This document shows, piece after piece, positions 32,700 through 43,679 of a stretch of DNA of 64,000 nt. Positions within the stretch are counted from its first letter, which is position 1. Each line of letters starts with the position of its first letter. The DNA lies in NCBI GenBank assembly GCA_009667805.1, contig CM019065.1:149890101-149954100 (forward strand), in the 5' to 3' direction. The position numbers and the translations under genes were made by a program. Origin of the DNA: Leptobrachium leishanense (taxonomy: Eukaryota > Chordata > Amphibia > Anura > Megophryidae). Below the pieces are notes generated by a model that made no database searches, was not told the DNA's origin, and was given only the letters and a program-made list of their open reading frames with translations.

Positions 32700-34300
32700 A
32701 TTTTAATCTTAAACGTGGAGGGGGGGGTGGCTGGCCAGCAGAGTGATGTGAGAGCTAAAAGTTTTAGTCCTGCGGCATTAAAAAGGTACCGTAACCGCAC
32801 CACCTCCTAACACCCTCTCCCGATGGGCTATACTTACCACCAGCTTGGATATCTCCTCTGAAGGCTCAACGTTCCGTGGACACGCTGAAATCAGTCTGGA
32901 AAGACTGTGGACGCACGTCTCAAGATGGCGGCTCCCTGGCGTCCTTATCTTCTCTCTCAGCAGCAAATTCCGAAAACATTTGCCAGTTTCATCGGAAAAC
33001 ATGATGCACACGATGCTGCAAGACCTCTGAGAAAATTTACAGACAGACCTCAAGGCGAGGCTGCAGCAAGGCGTCTGTGACATCAGAGAGAGCACCAACC
33101 TGTTAGAAAGTAAAACTGACAAGTTATGATTAGCCCACAATGGTTTTGTGGATAGACACCAGGCCTTGCCGGAATACCATTTGTATAGGAGGCATCTCCA
33201 AGGCAGTCACCCTGGCAAATCTCCCTTCGTAGATATCAGAAATTTTCCAAATGTTATTGCCTTCTGCCACAATACAAGATTTGCTGTTGGATCACGTGCA
33301 TAGATTGCCAAAAGCTAAAATTTACCACCCACCACCCCTAAGAATGTGATTGTGAGGGTGCACTCTACCACCTTAAAGACGCATTAATGGCGGTGTCCAG
33401 AAAAAATTGCCTCTACCCAATCCTTATGCTGACATCTTGTTCTTTGCTGACTTCTTGCCAACAACGAGGGCCAAACGCTGGGAATTCTTACCGAGTACTA
33501 AACTCTTCAGATGAGGCTTCCTGTCAAAACTGCTGGTGTGGTGGGAGGACAAACTTCATGTGATTCCCAGTATCTCCATAGGGATGCAACTCCTGAAAAA
33601 ATTGAACATTCGGGAAGAATATCCCTCCAGGCTACTTTTTTTGCGTTTTCTAAGTAGACTTACCCCAGATTTGAATTTGCACTCGTGGCTATTAGAAGGA
33701 GTTACCCAAACCTATCATCGTTTCACACAGACTACCCCAAAACCATTTCCAGACTTGGTTTCGGAATTTGGTATACCACCATGAAAACTTTTTACATACC
33801 TCCACATAAACAATGCCGTGGCTCAACGCGGCCTCACCTCTTTCTCTGAAAAAGCCTCTCCGCCTTTCATAAATTTGTGTTTAAGGCCCCGTTCACACTG
33901 TGCGATTTTATCGTGCGGATTTTGCCATGACGTCGCAGCAAAATCCGTGTGACATTGTGCTATGTAGCTTCTCCAATGCATTTCAATGGAGCTGTTCACA
34001 TCTTGCCGCGCTACATTGCACGATGTCGCATGTCGCGCGTCGCTGGTACATGACCCTTTTTTTTGCGAATTGCATTGGTGGTGCTTTGCAAAATCGTGAC
34101 ATCGTGCAACATTATCGCTCTATGTTGCGAATATGAAAATCGCGCGATTTTCAAATCGCACAGTGTGAACTTAAGCCGGGCGTGCCTTAGAAAGCTGTTA
34201 TCTCTATGCTACCAAAGCCTCTTGCTCCGTACACCCTGCAAAAAACTGCCGCACATGCTCAAATGTATATTTCTCTGGAAAAAAACCTTTATATGAGTGA
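32700..34300 (+). pseudogene. Old, internally deleted L1 copy
   Basis: It starts with a G-rich leader (ggaggggggggtggctggcc) like that of the ORF1-only element. It then has decayed ORF1 pieces, including NVIVRVHSTTLKDAL and ADFLPTTRAKRWEFLPS around 33350-33510. After that comes sequence resembling the end of ORF2 (PFPDLVSEFGIPP and FTYLHINNA near 33745-33820). The ORF2 endonuclease and RT are missing. A MITE at 33889-34190 interrupts the 3' part. Multiple stops and frameshifts. Confidence 0.6.
33889..34190. mobile_element. MITE with ends ccgttcacactgtgcgatt
   Basis: The left end ccccgttcacactgtgcgat and right end atcgcacagtgtgaactta are inverted. The interior repeats tgcgatttt / aaatcgc words. 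No coding. Confidence 0.75.
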
Positions 34301-34674
34301 AAAAAACTGGACATTCTCGTTTTATTCATAAAATCCTGGAAACACAAGTCTTACGCTAAATCCTGCAAATGCCCGTTTTACGGTAAATCCCAGACATGCA
34401 CTTCTTTTCTGCAACACTGGAACATTAATTTATGGATTTGCATGGTTGTAATAAGACATTGTAAATATTAATGTATGGACACATGTGAGTTTTACATTTG
34501 CAGTACAGAGGTTGCATGATTTACTGTGAGTGCGGATCCTAATTAGAATTATTGTACCCTTTTTCTTCAAAAAATTACTTGATAGTTGGAGATTTTGTAG
34601 TTTAATTTCTTGTAACAAGTTCTATTTACTGTGGAATGAGAAATAGAAGCTTACATCATGTTTCCTTTTCACAG

Positions 34675-34702
34675 CCCATATTACAAGATAACCATGGCCT
34701 TG
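34675..34702 (+). CDS. Host gene exon E
   Basis: A 28-nt exon with acceptor tttccttttcacag and a consensus donor gtaagt. It enters in phase 0 and leaves in phase 1, reading PILQDNHGL. A composite hAT element begins 51 bp after its donor. Confidence 0.6.
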
Positions 34703-35106
34703 GTAAGTATAAATGTAATCTTATGAAGGGGATTAATTAATATATAGCACTATCAGTGGCATCACTAGGGTTGGTGTCACCCGGTGCAGTAACTCATGGT
34801 GTCACCCCCCCCCCGAGTTTTACATTTATTTATTTTTTTAAACTACTCTTACTCATAAATCAGTGCTCCCATATAATACTGAATGCTCATAATACACGGC
34901 GCACATTACTGTGAGGTTTATTGCTGTGCAGCTCTCATATACTCACACACAAATTTTAGTGAACTGCCAGCAAATACGGTGCCTGTTCGACGGCAGTGAA
35001 AGTCCCCATAGAGAAGTAATGGTAAATCTGTTCAGAGACATCGAACAGCAGAGAAATGTCCTGAATATGTTCAGTGGTTTCATTAGACAGGTTTATTCAG
35101 GCAAAC

Positions 35107-35291
35107 CCCATCGGGGCTATTCAGAGAGAGGTGAAAACCTTGAGAATTGCCAGGAGAATGAACAATCTAGACCAAATAGCCAATTTGGAAAGGGAGATAA
35201 ATGGGAAACTTTTTCTGGTTTGACTATTTTGCCCTAGAATTTTCAATTCTAAAGTCATTCTCAAGGTTTTCACCCTTCTCTGAATAACCCT
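35107..35291. mobile_element. MITE of the TTATTCAG type, full copy
   Basis: Inverted ends ggctattcagagagaggtga and cccttctctgaataaccctg. The body shares gaacaatctagaccaaatag and ctagaattttcaattct with 58806-58990. Confidence 0.7.
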
Positions 35292-35379
35292 GCATAGGTT
35301 TCAATGTTAAAAATATTCCCTTTTTGCCCAATATCTAATAAAACGTTTATTCCATTAATCAGTAGTAAAAAGTCTCTTT

Positions 35380-35949
35380 TAGGGATGTGCGTTTCGTTTT
35401 GGATCGATTCGTTTTTTTTCACGAATCGGCCCGATTCGGTGATTCGGATTCGGACGATTTTCCAAATCGGATCGGATCCGAAAACGTCTGAAACGAAAAA
35501 TTTCCGATCCGAAACGAAAAATTTTTGGAATGGGAAATCCTTTTCGTTCAATTCGTAATTTCGGTTCCACTTCGGTAATTTTCAAAGAATGCTTAAAAGA
35601 TCCTAAAAAATCTAGAAATGAAGAGACTCTTTACTACAGAATATAATAATAAACAGTTTATTAGATATTGAATTAAATGGAAATATTTTTAACATTGAAG
35701 TCTATGGGGCAAAACATTTCCCACACCGAATACACGAAAATGTCCGAAATCACGAAATAAAAGTCGATACAAAAAACGAGTTGATCTGAAAACACGAAAA
35801 TTTCCAATTTCACGAAAAAAAACGTTGATACGAAAAACGAGCCAAAACGAAACAAACCAAAACGGAAATCGGCCGAAACGATCCGAAATGAAAATTGTCG
35901 AATTACGAACGAAACGAGCCGAAACAAAAAAAATTGGTGCACATCCCTA
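35380..35949. mobile_element. hAT-type MITE (TAGGGATGTGCG)
   Basis: Ends TAGGGATGTGCGTTTCG and ggtgcacatccct(a) are flanked by the 8-bp GTCTCTTT at 35372-35379 and 35950-35957. The interior is built of cgaaac / gattcg words. Bases 35620-35705 are an inverted, diverged copy of the flank at 35296-35380. Confidence 0.8.
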
Positions 35950-36088
35950 GTCTCTTTATTTGTTGATTTTTTTTTCTTAGTATCTATTAGGCATTTTTCA
36001 AAAAAAATTCAATTTTTTTTTCTTGCTAATATTCTAATAGCGTTTTTTTTCTGTAACAGCCCTTTTTATTATCATTCATAGGATCTTA

Positions 36089-36513
36089 GGCTAGGGTCAG
36101 ACTAACGCATTTTTCACGTTGTCCGTGAAAATGTGCGTTCGAAGAATGGACGTATTTTTTCACGGAATACGCAATAGCGGTCATACTATGCGCAGTTTCA
36201 TCCGTGATTTTGTACGGATCATCAATAAAACACTTCTTGCATCTGGACGTTATGTTAGCCGGACATTAGCAGCGTCTGACGTCTCCAATTCACGCACACA
36301 CGCCGCTAGCGGACGCAGCGCACTCTGTACGTCAGTACTAGTGGTTTAACGTTCTCGAAAAAATGCGTTCATTTTCCACTTGCGTTGCGCAGCCGGACTT
36401 TTGTGCGACCGTACATCGTATATTGGCCGTCATTGCCCGGCATCTGCTGCTAGTGCGGCCGTGATTAAGTGCGCCAGAACGCGCGTTCGCACTGCCTCAG
36501 TCTGACCCTAGCC
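36089..36513 (-). mobile_element. PIF/Harbinger-type MITE, copy f
   Basis: 425 bp with ends GGCTAGGGTCAGACTAACGC and gcctcagtctgaccctagcc, flanked by TTA at both sides. It is inverted and about 97% identical to copy g at 43777-44201, differing at roughly ten positions by eye. Confidence 0.85.
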
Positions 36514-36793
36514 TTAGATGTTAATTCCAGACATTTTCGTTCAGTAGTTTTTTTGAAAACAGCGGAGGACGGGTGCATGGTAGCATTCGGTAGCTGATTC
36601 CTTGCACTTCAGGGACCCTGCGGTGAATTCACCAGGGAAATTTGATTCCCCGAAGTGCGGGGAACAACAGAACACTTTTTTTTTTTTTACACAATCTCTT
36701 TTTTTTTTTTAGGGTGTTTACCGGTGCGGGCCGCACCCTCCACCCCCACCTAGTGACTCTAGTGAGCACTATAATTTCAATTACAATTGGAGT

Positions 36794-37165
36794 TTAACCA
36801 CTTTGCTGCTGAGCTATTTCACCCCTGTGTGCAGAGTTCATTTTCACCATTTTGTGCACCTCACTTTTAAATGTGATTTGAAGTAATGTTTTATTGTAGG
36901 ACCCCAGCAAGTAATATATCCTTTTTTCAGTGGACTCATACAGATATTAATGATGTATTTTGAATCTGCTATGTCAAGTGATGCCAAAATCCTATATCAA
37001 AATGTTTTCCATTCGGATTACAATAATTTACAACATGTAAAATTATCTTTCCACAATTTATGATCCAAACCTTTTGTGGTTATATATTCTATGGGTTACT
37101 CTTTTTAAAAATTAGAAATGGAGAATCTGTTACAGCATTTTTCTAAGAAAATAAGCTGTTTTACC
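36794..37165 (-). mobile_element. piggyBac-type MITE, copy 4 (reversed, partial)
   Basis: It begins with TTAA and ccactttgctgctgagctat, the inverse of the right end of copies 1-3, then continues with the inverse of their A/T-rich part. The distal end is lost near 37165. Confidence 0.65.
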
Positions 37166-37667
37166 GAAAAACTGTGTTTTCTTTTTTACATTACAAGGGC
37201 CAGACTCAGACCTGTTCAGTGAATCGGTGCCCGAGGCAGGCGCCTCACTCGCCTCGCCCTTCCTACGGCCCTGGTGACGCCCCACTGGACATTGTGGTGT
37301 GTAACGATGGAGATAAAGGGGACCATAGGTCCCCCAACTCTTTCAGTGGTGCAGCAGCTTTTCAATGAAACAATGCGTAATAACATATTGCACCAACACC
37401 TCCACACTTGCATGGGAAATGAGAAAGTGAGTTGCTGCAGGGTATTGTTTTCTTTATAGGTAAAAAGCAAACAATGCTTTTTCAATGATATCTCACTTGT
37501 GTTTCCCACCCTAATGGATTGGGTGATAGAAGAGAGAGGGGTCTGTTGGACACTAAGGGCATTTTGCCAGTATTTCTAGCTGACCTTTCCCTGTGACATC
37601 ATTGTACCTGTGAGCGATGACATCAGTGTGCTGGGGGGCTGTCCCACAGTGAGGGCTGACTTATTTT

Positions 37668-37900
37668 TTTTTGAGAAAGTATTTTACCATGAAGGATACA
37701 TTGAGATTTCTCTCGTTTTCAAGTACGTCCTGGGTGGCGAGTATGTACCGTCAGGTTTCTTACCCAAGGACACTTACTGGAGAGGTTGCTCGCTGGGATC
37801 GAACCCATGACTCCACAGGCTCTCTCCATGCAACGACAATATACAGACGTTGTCCACACCATAATGGGAAAGAAGACGACGACTGTAAATTGTTGTCTTT
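37668..37900 (-). repeat. SINE-like dispersed repeat
   Basis: On the minus strand it holds a box-B-like ggttcgatccc (about 37797) and a 3' tail containing gagagaaatctcaatgtatc and ccttcatggtaaaatac. The tail recurs at 16985-17085 and 40196-40262. A tRNA-derived head is possible but no good box A was found. Confidence 0.5.
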
Positions 37901-39082
37901 AGCGAAGGGGTTAAAAAAAATGGGATGCAATGGAGCTGTGCAGGATATAGCTCAATAAAAGAAAAATACGGGATATTGGAGTGAACTGATAAGTAATGTG
38001 TGTGACGGAAACCTGCTCCTTCCGCCTGTCCTGCTCTCCAGAACCCCCTCTTAGCGGTCAGCCCGGCTACTGGGAACGCGGTCCTCAGCACCTCGAGCAG
38101 CTTGACCCTCTTGGTTCTGCCTGCTGGGAGACCTGGGCTGGCTGGCAGGGATCTGTGCCAGTGCTGGGCCGAAGTTTGCAGCAGCTTCTGGGGACCTGCA
38201 GGCTGTTCGGCCTCTCTGCCGATTCAATCTCTTAACTTGTAGCCCTGATATTAGGTCAGTCTTTCAGATCGCCACTCGGTGCCTTCTGATGGTGAATGGA
38301 GGGGAATAGTGCAGAGGAATAACACACCAAACAAGCTGAATGTATCAACCAAGAACTATATGCTTTACTGAGAAAAACATATTTATATGGTCCAACAGGG
38401 ATCATTTACATACCAAATGACGAACATTGACTTACTAAAACTCTAATTACATTAGGTCAGTTAGATATTTACAGTAAACATTACTTAGCATTCAGTTATC
38501 ACATATCATTTACATAATCTATTGTTCCAATAGATCAGATTGCCTTTTCAGTCAAACACTGCCCCAGACTCATGACTCCTCAAACAGATGACAGTTAGAC
38601 AAAGAGAAAAGCCCTCTTGCATAATCACACATTACTCAAACTTCTTTACATTCTACACAAAATAAAGGTCTGCACCTTCAAAACACATCTCTAAGTTCAC
38701 ATTCACATAAAGTAATAAAAGTACATTTAAACTAAAACCGAGCAATTGACAATACATTTAAAATCACACCATGCAATATAAATGAACATAAAGTCTTTCC
38801 CAAAGCAAATGTCTGTGTCTTTTGGGGTTTTTGCCAGGAAAATAAAAGTCTTGGGGTTTGAAGCGGGGAGCGCTACGTCAGTTCCATGACCATGTGTTTT
38901 TAGAGACTTTGTGAAAGACTGGAGGCATGGGGAGAGTCAAACGTTATGACTGAGGGAGTTCTATAGATCGGGGCAGCTTGGTAAAGTTTTGTAGGTGTGG
39001 ATACGAGGAGATGGTAATGGGACCTTTTAATGCACAAAGTCTAACATGGTGATATGTACCAAAAACTAGCTCAGCCAATCAA
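37901..39082. other. Intronic sequence, no feature seen
   Basis: A GC-rich part (37998-38240) with no recognised coding is followed by AT-rich sequence (38300-38850). No repeat ends identified. Confidence 0.45.
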
Positions 39083-39732
39083 GGGCCCTATTACAATCTT
39101 CGCGCATATGTTTGTGCGTGCGCAAAAATGCATTAACCCGAGGGGCAAACCCTTTGCGCTGTACGTCGCGCGTCCTATACTTAACATCGTGAGCACAAAT
39201 GCGTTTTGCACTGGTACGCGGATGGTATTACAATCTTTGCGCAGAAATTAATGGATAGACGTTGCGCGCATAATTTTAGCAACTCCTAAAAGCTGGTGTT
39301 AATGGCAAATTCTATCAACCTGACCGAAACCAAATACACCAGCCCGAAAAAAAATACGCAGCAAAGTATAGTTACACATTCTACACATACCAAACCAATA
39401 AAATGGAGTTGTGTGTGCATTTTTTATTGATGAAGCATATATGCGCAGATTGATTTTGACAGGCGCAAAAACTTAACGTGAGACAACTGTGGTTCTTAAT
39501 TCTGATTGGCTGAATCAAATGAAAAAAGAGTCCGCACACTGATTTCTGCGCGCAACATTGCTGCATGTGAGTTTTTGCGTGTCCGTTTTACAAGTGTTAT
39601 TTTTTTGACGGATGAAAAAATGCGTGAGGATTGTAATACCAGCGTTGTTTTAAACGCGTTAACGTTTAATGCTGGGCGCACAAATTCACGCGTTGCGCGT
39701 GCGTTTTAACGTGAAGATTGTAATAGGGCCCC
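39083..39732. mobile_element. MITE with ends GGGCCCTATTACAATCTTC
   Basis: Inverted ends gggccctattacaatcttcg and cgtgaagattgtaatagggc are flanked by CAA on both sides. The interior is rich in gcgc and tgcg words. 650 bp, no coding. Confidence 0.8.
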
Positions 39733-40117
39733 AAGTCTCTAGGGAGATGATGCTTGTAAAATTATAAACTCATTATGAATTAATTAGGAGAGGTTTGTTG
39801 GTATGACACATGCTTTAGTACTTTTTTCTTAATTCGACACATGAAAAAAGGTTTCATTTTTGGTCTCCCCCTGATCCTGGCACTTGTGATAATATTTGTG
39901 GTAATACTGGTTGTATTTAGCAATTCATGCCTTCTAAGAGGACACTGGATCCTCATCTTATTACATGTGTCACTGACATCTGCTGTGTTTTCCTAAACAT
40001 CACATATTATTAAAGAAACCCTCCAATACAAAGTAAATTTACATCAGAAACCTTTTTGATGAATTATGTTCCTGAATGTCCCTGTCTCGTTAAAATGAAT
40101 ATTGTTGTATTCTGCAG
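39733..40117. other. Intronic sequence, no feature seen
   Basis: AT-rich intron up to the acceptor of exon F. Confidence 0.5.
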
Positions 40118-40149
40118 GCAGATCAGAGAAATCCAGTGAGAATTCAGAG
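40118..40149 (+). CDS. Host gene exon F
   Basis: A 32-nt exon with acceptor gttgtattctgcag and donor gtgaaa. It enters in phase 1 and leaves in phase 0, reading (G)RSEKSSENSE. An alternative donor (gtgcca) 21 bp further on (at 40171) would also keep phase. It precedes the SH2 exons. Confidence 0.6.
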
Positions 40150-40195
40150 GTGAAAATGGAGTGCAGCAAGGTGCCATGGAGGGAAATATTTATTT

Positions 40196-40262
40196 ATTTA
40201 TTTATAAAGGATTTTACCAGGAAGGATACATTGAGATTTCTCTCGTTTTGTGAACAGCATTA
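40196..40262 (-). repeat. Fragment of the SINE-like repeat
   Basis: The inverse of the atttataaataaat and gagagaaatctcaatgtatc tail seen at 16985-17085. Confidence 0.65.
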
Positions 40263-40913
40263 ACATGTATTAACAAGAAACCCAAAATGACTGGTGTTGT
40301 TATAGTTGGTATATACAGGAAATATCTGGTATATACTAGGTAACCTCATTAACAGAACTTCAAATCAGTATCCGTAACATTATGCTAAAATATGAATTGG
40401 AGAAGAATTGGCCAAACTACAATCCATATAATTATATTAATACTTACCAATTTCCTATATATTACCTTTTATTAAAAAAATCTGTTTGAAATTATGACTG
40501 AATAAGTCACATTATTCAGATACAAGTTGTTACTAACATTCCCATATGTTCCCATATTCAGGCATAATGTCACATGCAGATATTCTTTTTATATTCAATT
40601 GGTATTTTTGGAAGCTGCATTGCTAATAATCTTTTTACAATCCAAAAAAACACCCGTAACCAGGATATCTGACCATTTTATTATATATATTGTGACAGTG
40701 TGAGGGGCAGGGTTGTACACCACAGGTATATTAGGCGTCTGGAGAATGCTATGGAAAGAAATAGGTAATAGTAAGAGGCTTAGAACGGTGTAGAGAATGA
40801 GTGTAACAAGATAAGGTGTGGGTTGCAAGCCCTTAGGGATTAATCGGATACCCAGCCGACATGGAAGAAATTGCAAAGTATAAAGGAATCCCTTAGGCGC
40901 ATATGTGTCAAGA

Positions 40914-40994
40914 TTAACCCCTTAAGGACCAAGGGTCTTTAAAGTCAATGTATTTATGACGTAATAGTTCTGTCCATGGTCCTTAAGGGGTTAA
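40914..40994. mobile_element. 81-bp palindromic TTAA MITE
   Basis: TTAACCCCTTAAGGACCAAG at the left and its near-inverse ccatggtccttaaggggttaa at the right. TTAA boundaries suggest mobilisation by a piggyBac-type transposase. Confidence 0.7.
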
Positions 40995-41286
40995 TATGTA
41001 TACTGCATGACACTTCTACTGCAAAAAACTTTTCTAGACAATGTTGTGGATGGATGTTTCAAAGATGTTAGTCTTTTCCAGATGGTCCCTGGAAAGGGAG
41101 ATATAAGACAGACAAAAAGAAAACACAATTGTGCAGCATATGGCAGTAGTTGCCTCTTTAGGATCTCCCCTGTGGGGTACTTTCTAGACCCAGAGCCTCT
41201 TTGCCCGGCTCTGGGAGAATGCTATTTGCCCACTAAAGGGTTAATTCTGACACAGTGCCTAATTAAGACTGCCCTGCCCATATAGA

Positions 41287-41311
41287 TGTGTGTGTGTGTG
41301 TGTGTGTGTGG
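41287..41311. repeat. TG dinucleotide microsatellite
   Basis: About 12 uninterrupted TG units. Confidence 0.9.
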
Positions 41312-41804
41312 TTTAGTGGGCAAATAGCATTCTCCAGACACCTAATATGTCTGTGTTCTACAACCCTGCCCCTCACACTGTCACAATATATATATCACAT
41401 TCACTGTTTTTCACACACACAGTGGCAATTGCTGCTGCATGCTGATAATGTAGACTCCCAGTGAAATTGTGCAAGATATGGGACACCATCTAGGGTTTAG
41501 AACTTTTCATTCCAATAATATTTGGGAAAACTTTAAATTGATTTATATTAATTTACATTATTTAAATCTTTTAACGATCTTTATGGGAAATTGCTATTTT
41601 AGCCTACGTTTATGTTTAATTATGCATTCTATGTTTTAAATAATTGTCATTAAAATATATTTTGTTTCACGAAAACTGCTTGATAGTGAAACGGTCAAAA
41701 CTAGTTCATTGTTTGTAATACCATTGATAAACACTAAAAGACCTATTCCACTCGAGCTGTTAGCATTAATGAGTGAGCTCTTAAGTATAATGACCCCCTC
41801 ATTT

Positions 41805-42330
41805 AAAAGGACACCTAACTCATCATGACCACTTTATCTTTTTAAAGTGGTCAGGATGTGAGGGGTGCCCCCCCAGCTAACCCAATATGAAGATATTGCT
41901 GGGTGAAGTGGAGGAGTTTCCTCCACCCTACCCAGTGTCACCAGCAGATGTGATTTTTTAATTTCCCAGCTGCCAATCACCAGCTCAGTCACTACTCATA
42001 TACAGAATCAAATGGACATTCAAATCATCCTAACCACATTATCTTTGTAAAATGGTCAGGACGTGAAGATTGGCCCCCATCTCCCCCTCCCTGTTGCCCC
42101 GATCTTGCTGAAATGCGGGGTGAAATGGAGCAGTTTCCTTCACCCCACCCAGCGCCACCAGCACCGGGGATTTTTGAATTTTCCGGTTGCTGGTCTCCAG
42201 ATTGGTCACTAATGACCTCAGCACACAGTGTGCCGACATCACCCTCTCTGAGACCAATTGCTGTAGCAAGTGGTCTCAGAGAGGCAGCCAATGGATTGGA
42301 TCTGCACATGCACTCGGCTCGGATCCATTG
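41805..42330. repeat. Two tandem copies of a ~220-bp MITE-like repeat
   Basis: The block at 41820-42000 (gaccactttatc .. aaagtggtcaggatgtgag .. ggtgaagtggaggagtttcc) recurs diverged at 42035-42220. Its start resembles the gaccacctaagc hairpin of the MITE at 24822. Confidence 0.6.
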
Positions 42331-43142
42331 TCCTGCGCAAGTGCTACAGAACTTGTGTACGTAAAGTCCTGTAATGGTGCATAAATTATGGTTCTTACGG
42401 TACACATGTTGCGTAGGAGCACAAATTGTACAGAAAAGCTTCAGGGACTTCCTGGTTCTGGAGTCTGTGAATCGAAGAGGAGGAGCTTCACACAGCAAGA
42501 AACAAAAAGTGAGTAAAATCGCCTAAAATAATAAAAATTAATTAGCAAGAGGCTGTCAGCAGTATCTTCCCAATTATTTAAGGGCAAAACAGGACCTGTA
42601 TTTTTTAATAGAGGATCCTTTTATCGATAACAACTCTCTGCTGTGGCTCAGCTGTTAAGGCAAGTTTCTGTTCATTATCGCTGATCATAATGTTGCTCAT
42701 TGTTGCAGCCGGTGTTAAAAAAATAAAAATGCTTGCTTTCTAAAGTTGCGTTTAAAAAGTCACTTAACACAAAATAAAATTCTGTTACAAAATTCTATAT
42801 TTACCTCAGTGGTAGAATACAGAGGACAGTGCGATCCACTGCCTCGTTTCCTTGCTAGAAGCAGAACACAGAGAAGAAATAGTTCCCAGTTTTTTTTCTG
42901 CCAGCCCTGTGAGATCGCACACATGTGCAGCGTACGACTCACTCTCATTAGCATGGAGTCCTATGGAAATCAGAAGATAATACCAAAGGTGACACATGTT
43001 GACATTGCCAGTAACTGTTACAAGTTGAGTTCCTAAAATAGCGGCTTGCACTGACTTTTCTGTGTGGATCCAAAATATTTTCCTGTATCCAGCCTAATAT
43101 GTGAAGAGTAGGAGTCTTAAAATATGTTCCACTGTTTATCAG
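42331..43142. other. Intronic sequence, no confident feature
   Basis: A tRNA-like gtggctcagctgttaaggc near 42641 hints at a SINE head but no B box follows. Nothing else is supported up to exon G. Confidence 0.4.
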
Positions 43143-43226
43143 GATCCAGGAATCTGGGGGAAACCTTGGTATGTGGGAGAACTGGAGCGTGCAGAAGCAG
43201 AGAAAGCCCTGCGTAAATTGAACAAG
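43143..43226 (+). CDS. Host gene exon G: start of the SH2 domain
   Basis: An 84-nt exon with acceptor ctgtttatcag and donor gtaaaa. It is phase 0 at both ends and encodes 28 residues with no stop. It reads GKPWYVGELERAEAEKALRK: the WY at the start of the SH2 fold and alpha-helix A with the conserved Arg-x-x-Ala-Glu pattern. The sequence resembles SLP-76 (EAE.ALRK.N) and BLNK. Exon H continues the domain in frame. Confidence 0.85.
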
Positions 43227-43449
43227 GTAAAATGTGTGATCCTTATTATTTCTGGAAGGAATGCTGCTTTTTTACATTTGCCTCAGGCCTGTGTTATATT
43301 TTTACTTTTCGCTAAAGAAGATCGTATTAAGAATCAAGTAAATGTTTTGGGAGGAGTTCTGAGCAGATATTTACTTTAGTGTGCCATTGCCAATCGTATG
43401 AAACCGTTATAAACACCTTATAATAGTTTCATTGTTATTGTATCACTAG

Positions 43450-43605
43450 GATGGCTGTTTCCTTGTCCGTCTGAGCTCCTCAAATAGCCAGTTTCAGCCA
43501 TACACACTGGCAGTGTTGCACAAAGACCACATATACAACATCCCTATCAGGTCACTTGCTACCCGTGGATACTCATTGGGCAAAGAGGGGAAACCGCGTG
43601 AAGAG
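43450..43605 (+). CDS. Host gene exon H: SH2 phosphotyrosine pocket
   Basis: A 156-nt exon with acceptor gtatcactag and donor gtgagc. It is phase 0 at both ends and encodes 52 residues. It opens DGCFLVRLSSS, the FLVRxS strand whose Arg binds phosphotyrosine. Next come QPYTLAVLHKDHIYNIPIR (beta C and D), then RGYSLGKEGKPREE at the exon end. SH2 domains need roughly 35 more residues, which must be in a later exon not found here. QPYTL.V...YNIPIR.....LG+.G favours the BLNK/SH2D6 branch while exon G also recalls SLP-76. The family is confident; the exact orthologue is not. Confidence 0.9.
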
Positions 43606-43679
43606 GTGAGCGATATCTAATTGGAAATCACCAGTAAACCTGGATAGAAGTCAGTATGCTTTACTTTCAAATACATTGG

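Larger units (their letters stand above)
34754..36764. mobile_element. Composite hAT-type element with nested MITEs
   Basis: The left end CAGTGGCATCACTAGGG and right end (inverse CACTAGAGTCACTAGGTGG) are flanked by the 8-bp AGCACTAT at 34746-34753 and 36765-36772. No transposase. It contains three further MITEs (35107-35291, 35380-35949, 36089-36513). Confidence 0.75.
40684..41394. mobile_element. Non-autonomous element with ~60-bp inverted ends
   Basis: The left tgtgacagtgtgaggggcag and right ctgcccctcacactgtcaca arms extend about 60-70 bp inward (ggagaatgctat / atagcattctcc). An 81-bp palindromic MITE (40914-40994) and a TG tract sit inside. No coding. Confidence 0.7.

Noticed and set aside
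37174..37230. Possible exon after ttttttacattacaag
   Set aside because: No good donor follows and the phase does not fit between exons E and F, which already join.
42640..42670. tRNA-like box A (gtggctcagctgttaaggc)
   Set aside because: No box B at the right spacing and no cloverleaf; too short for a tRNA or SINE call.
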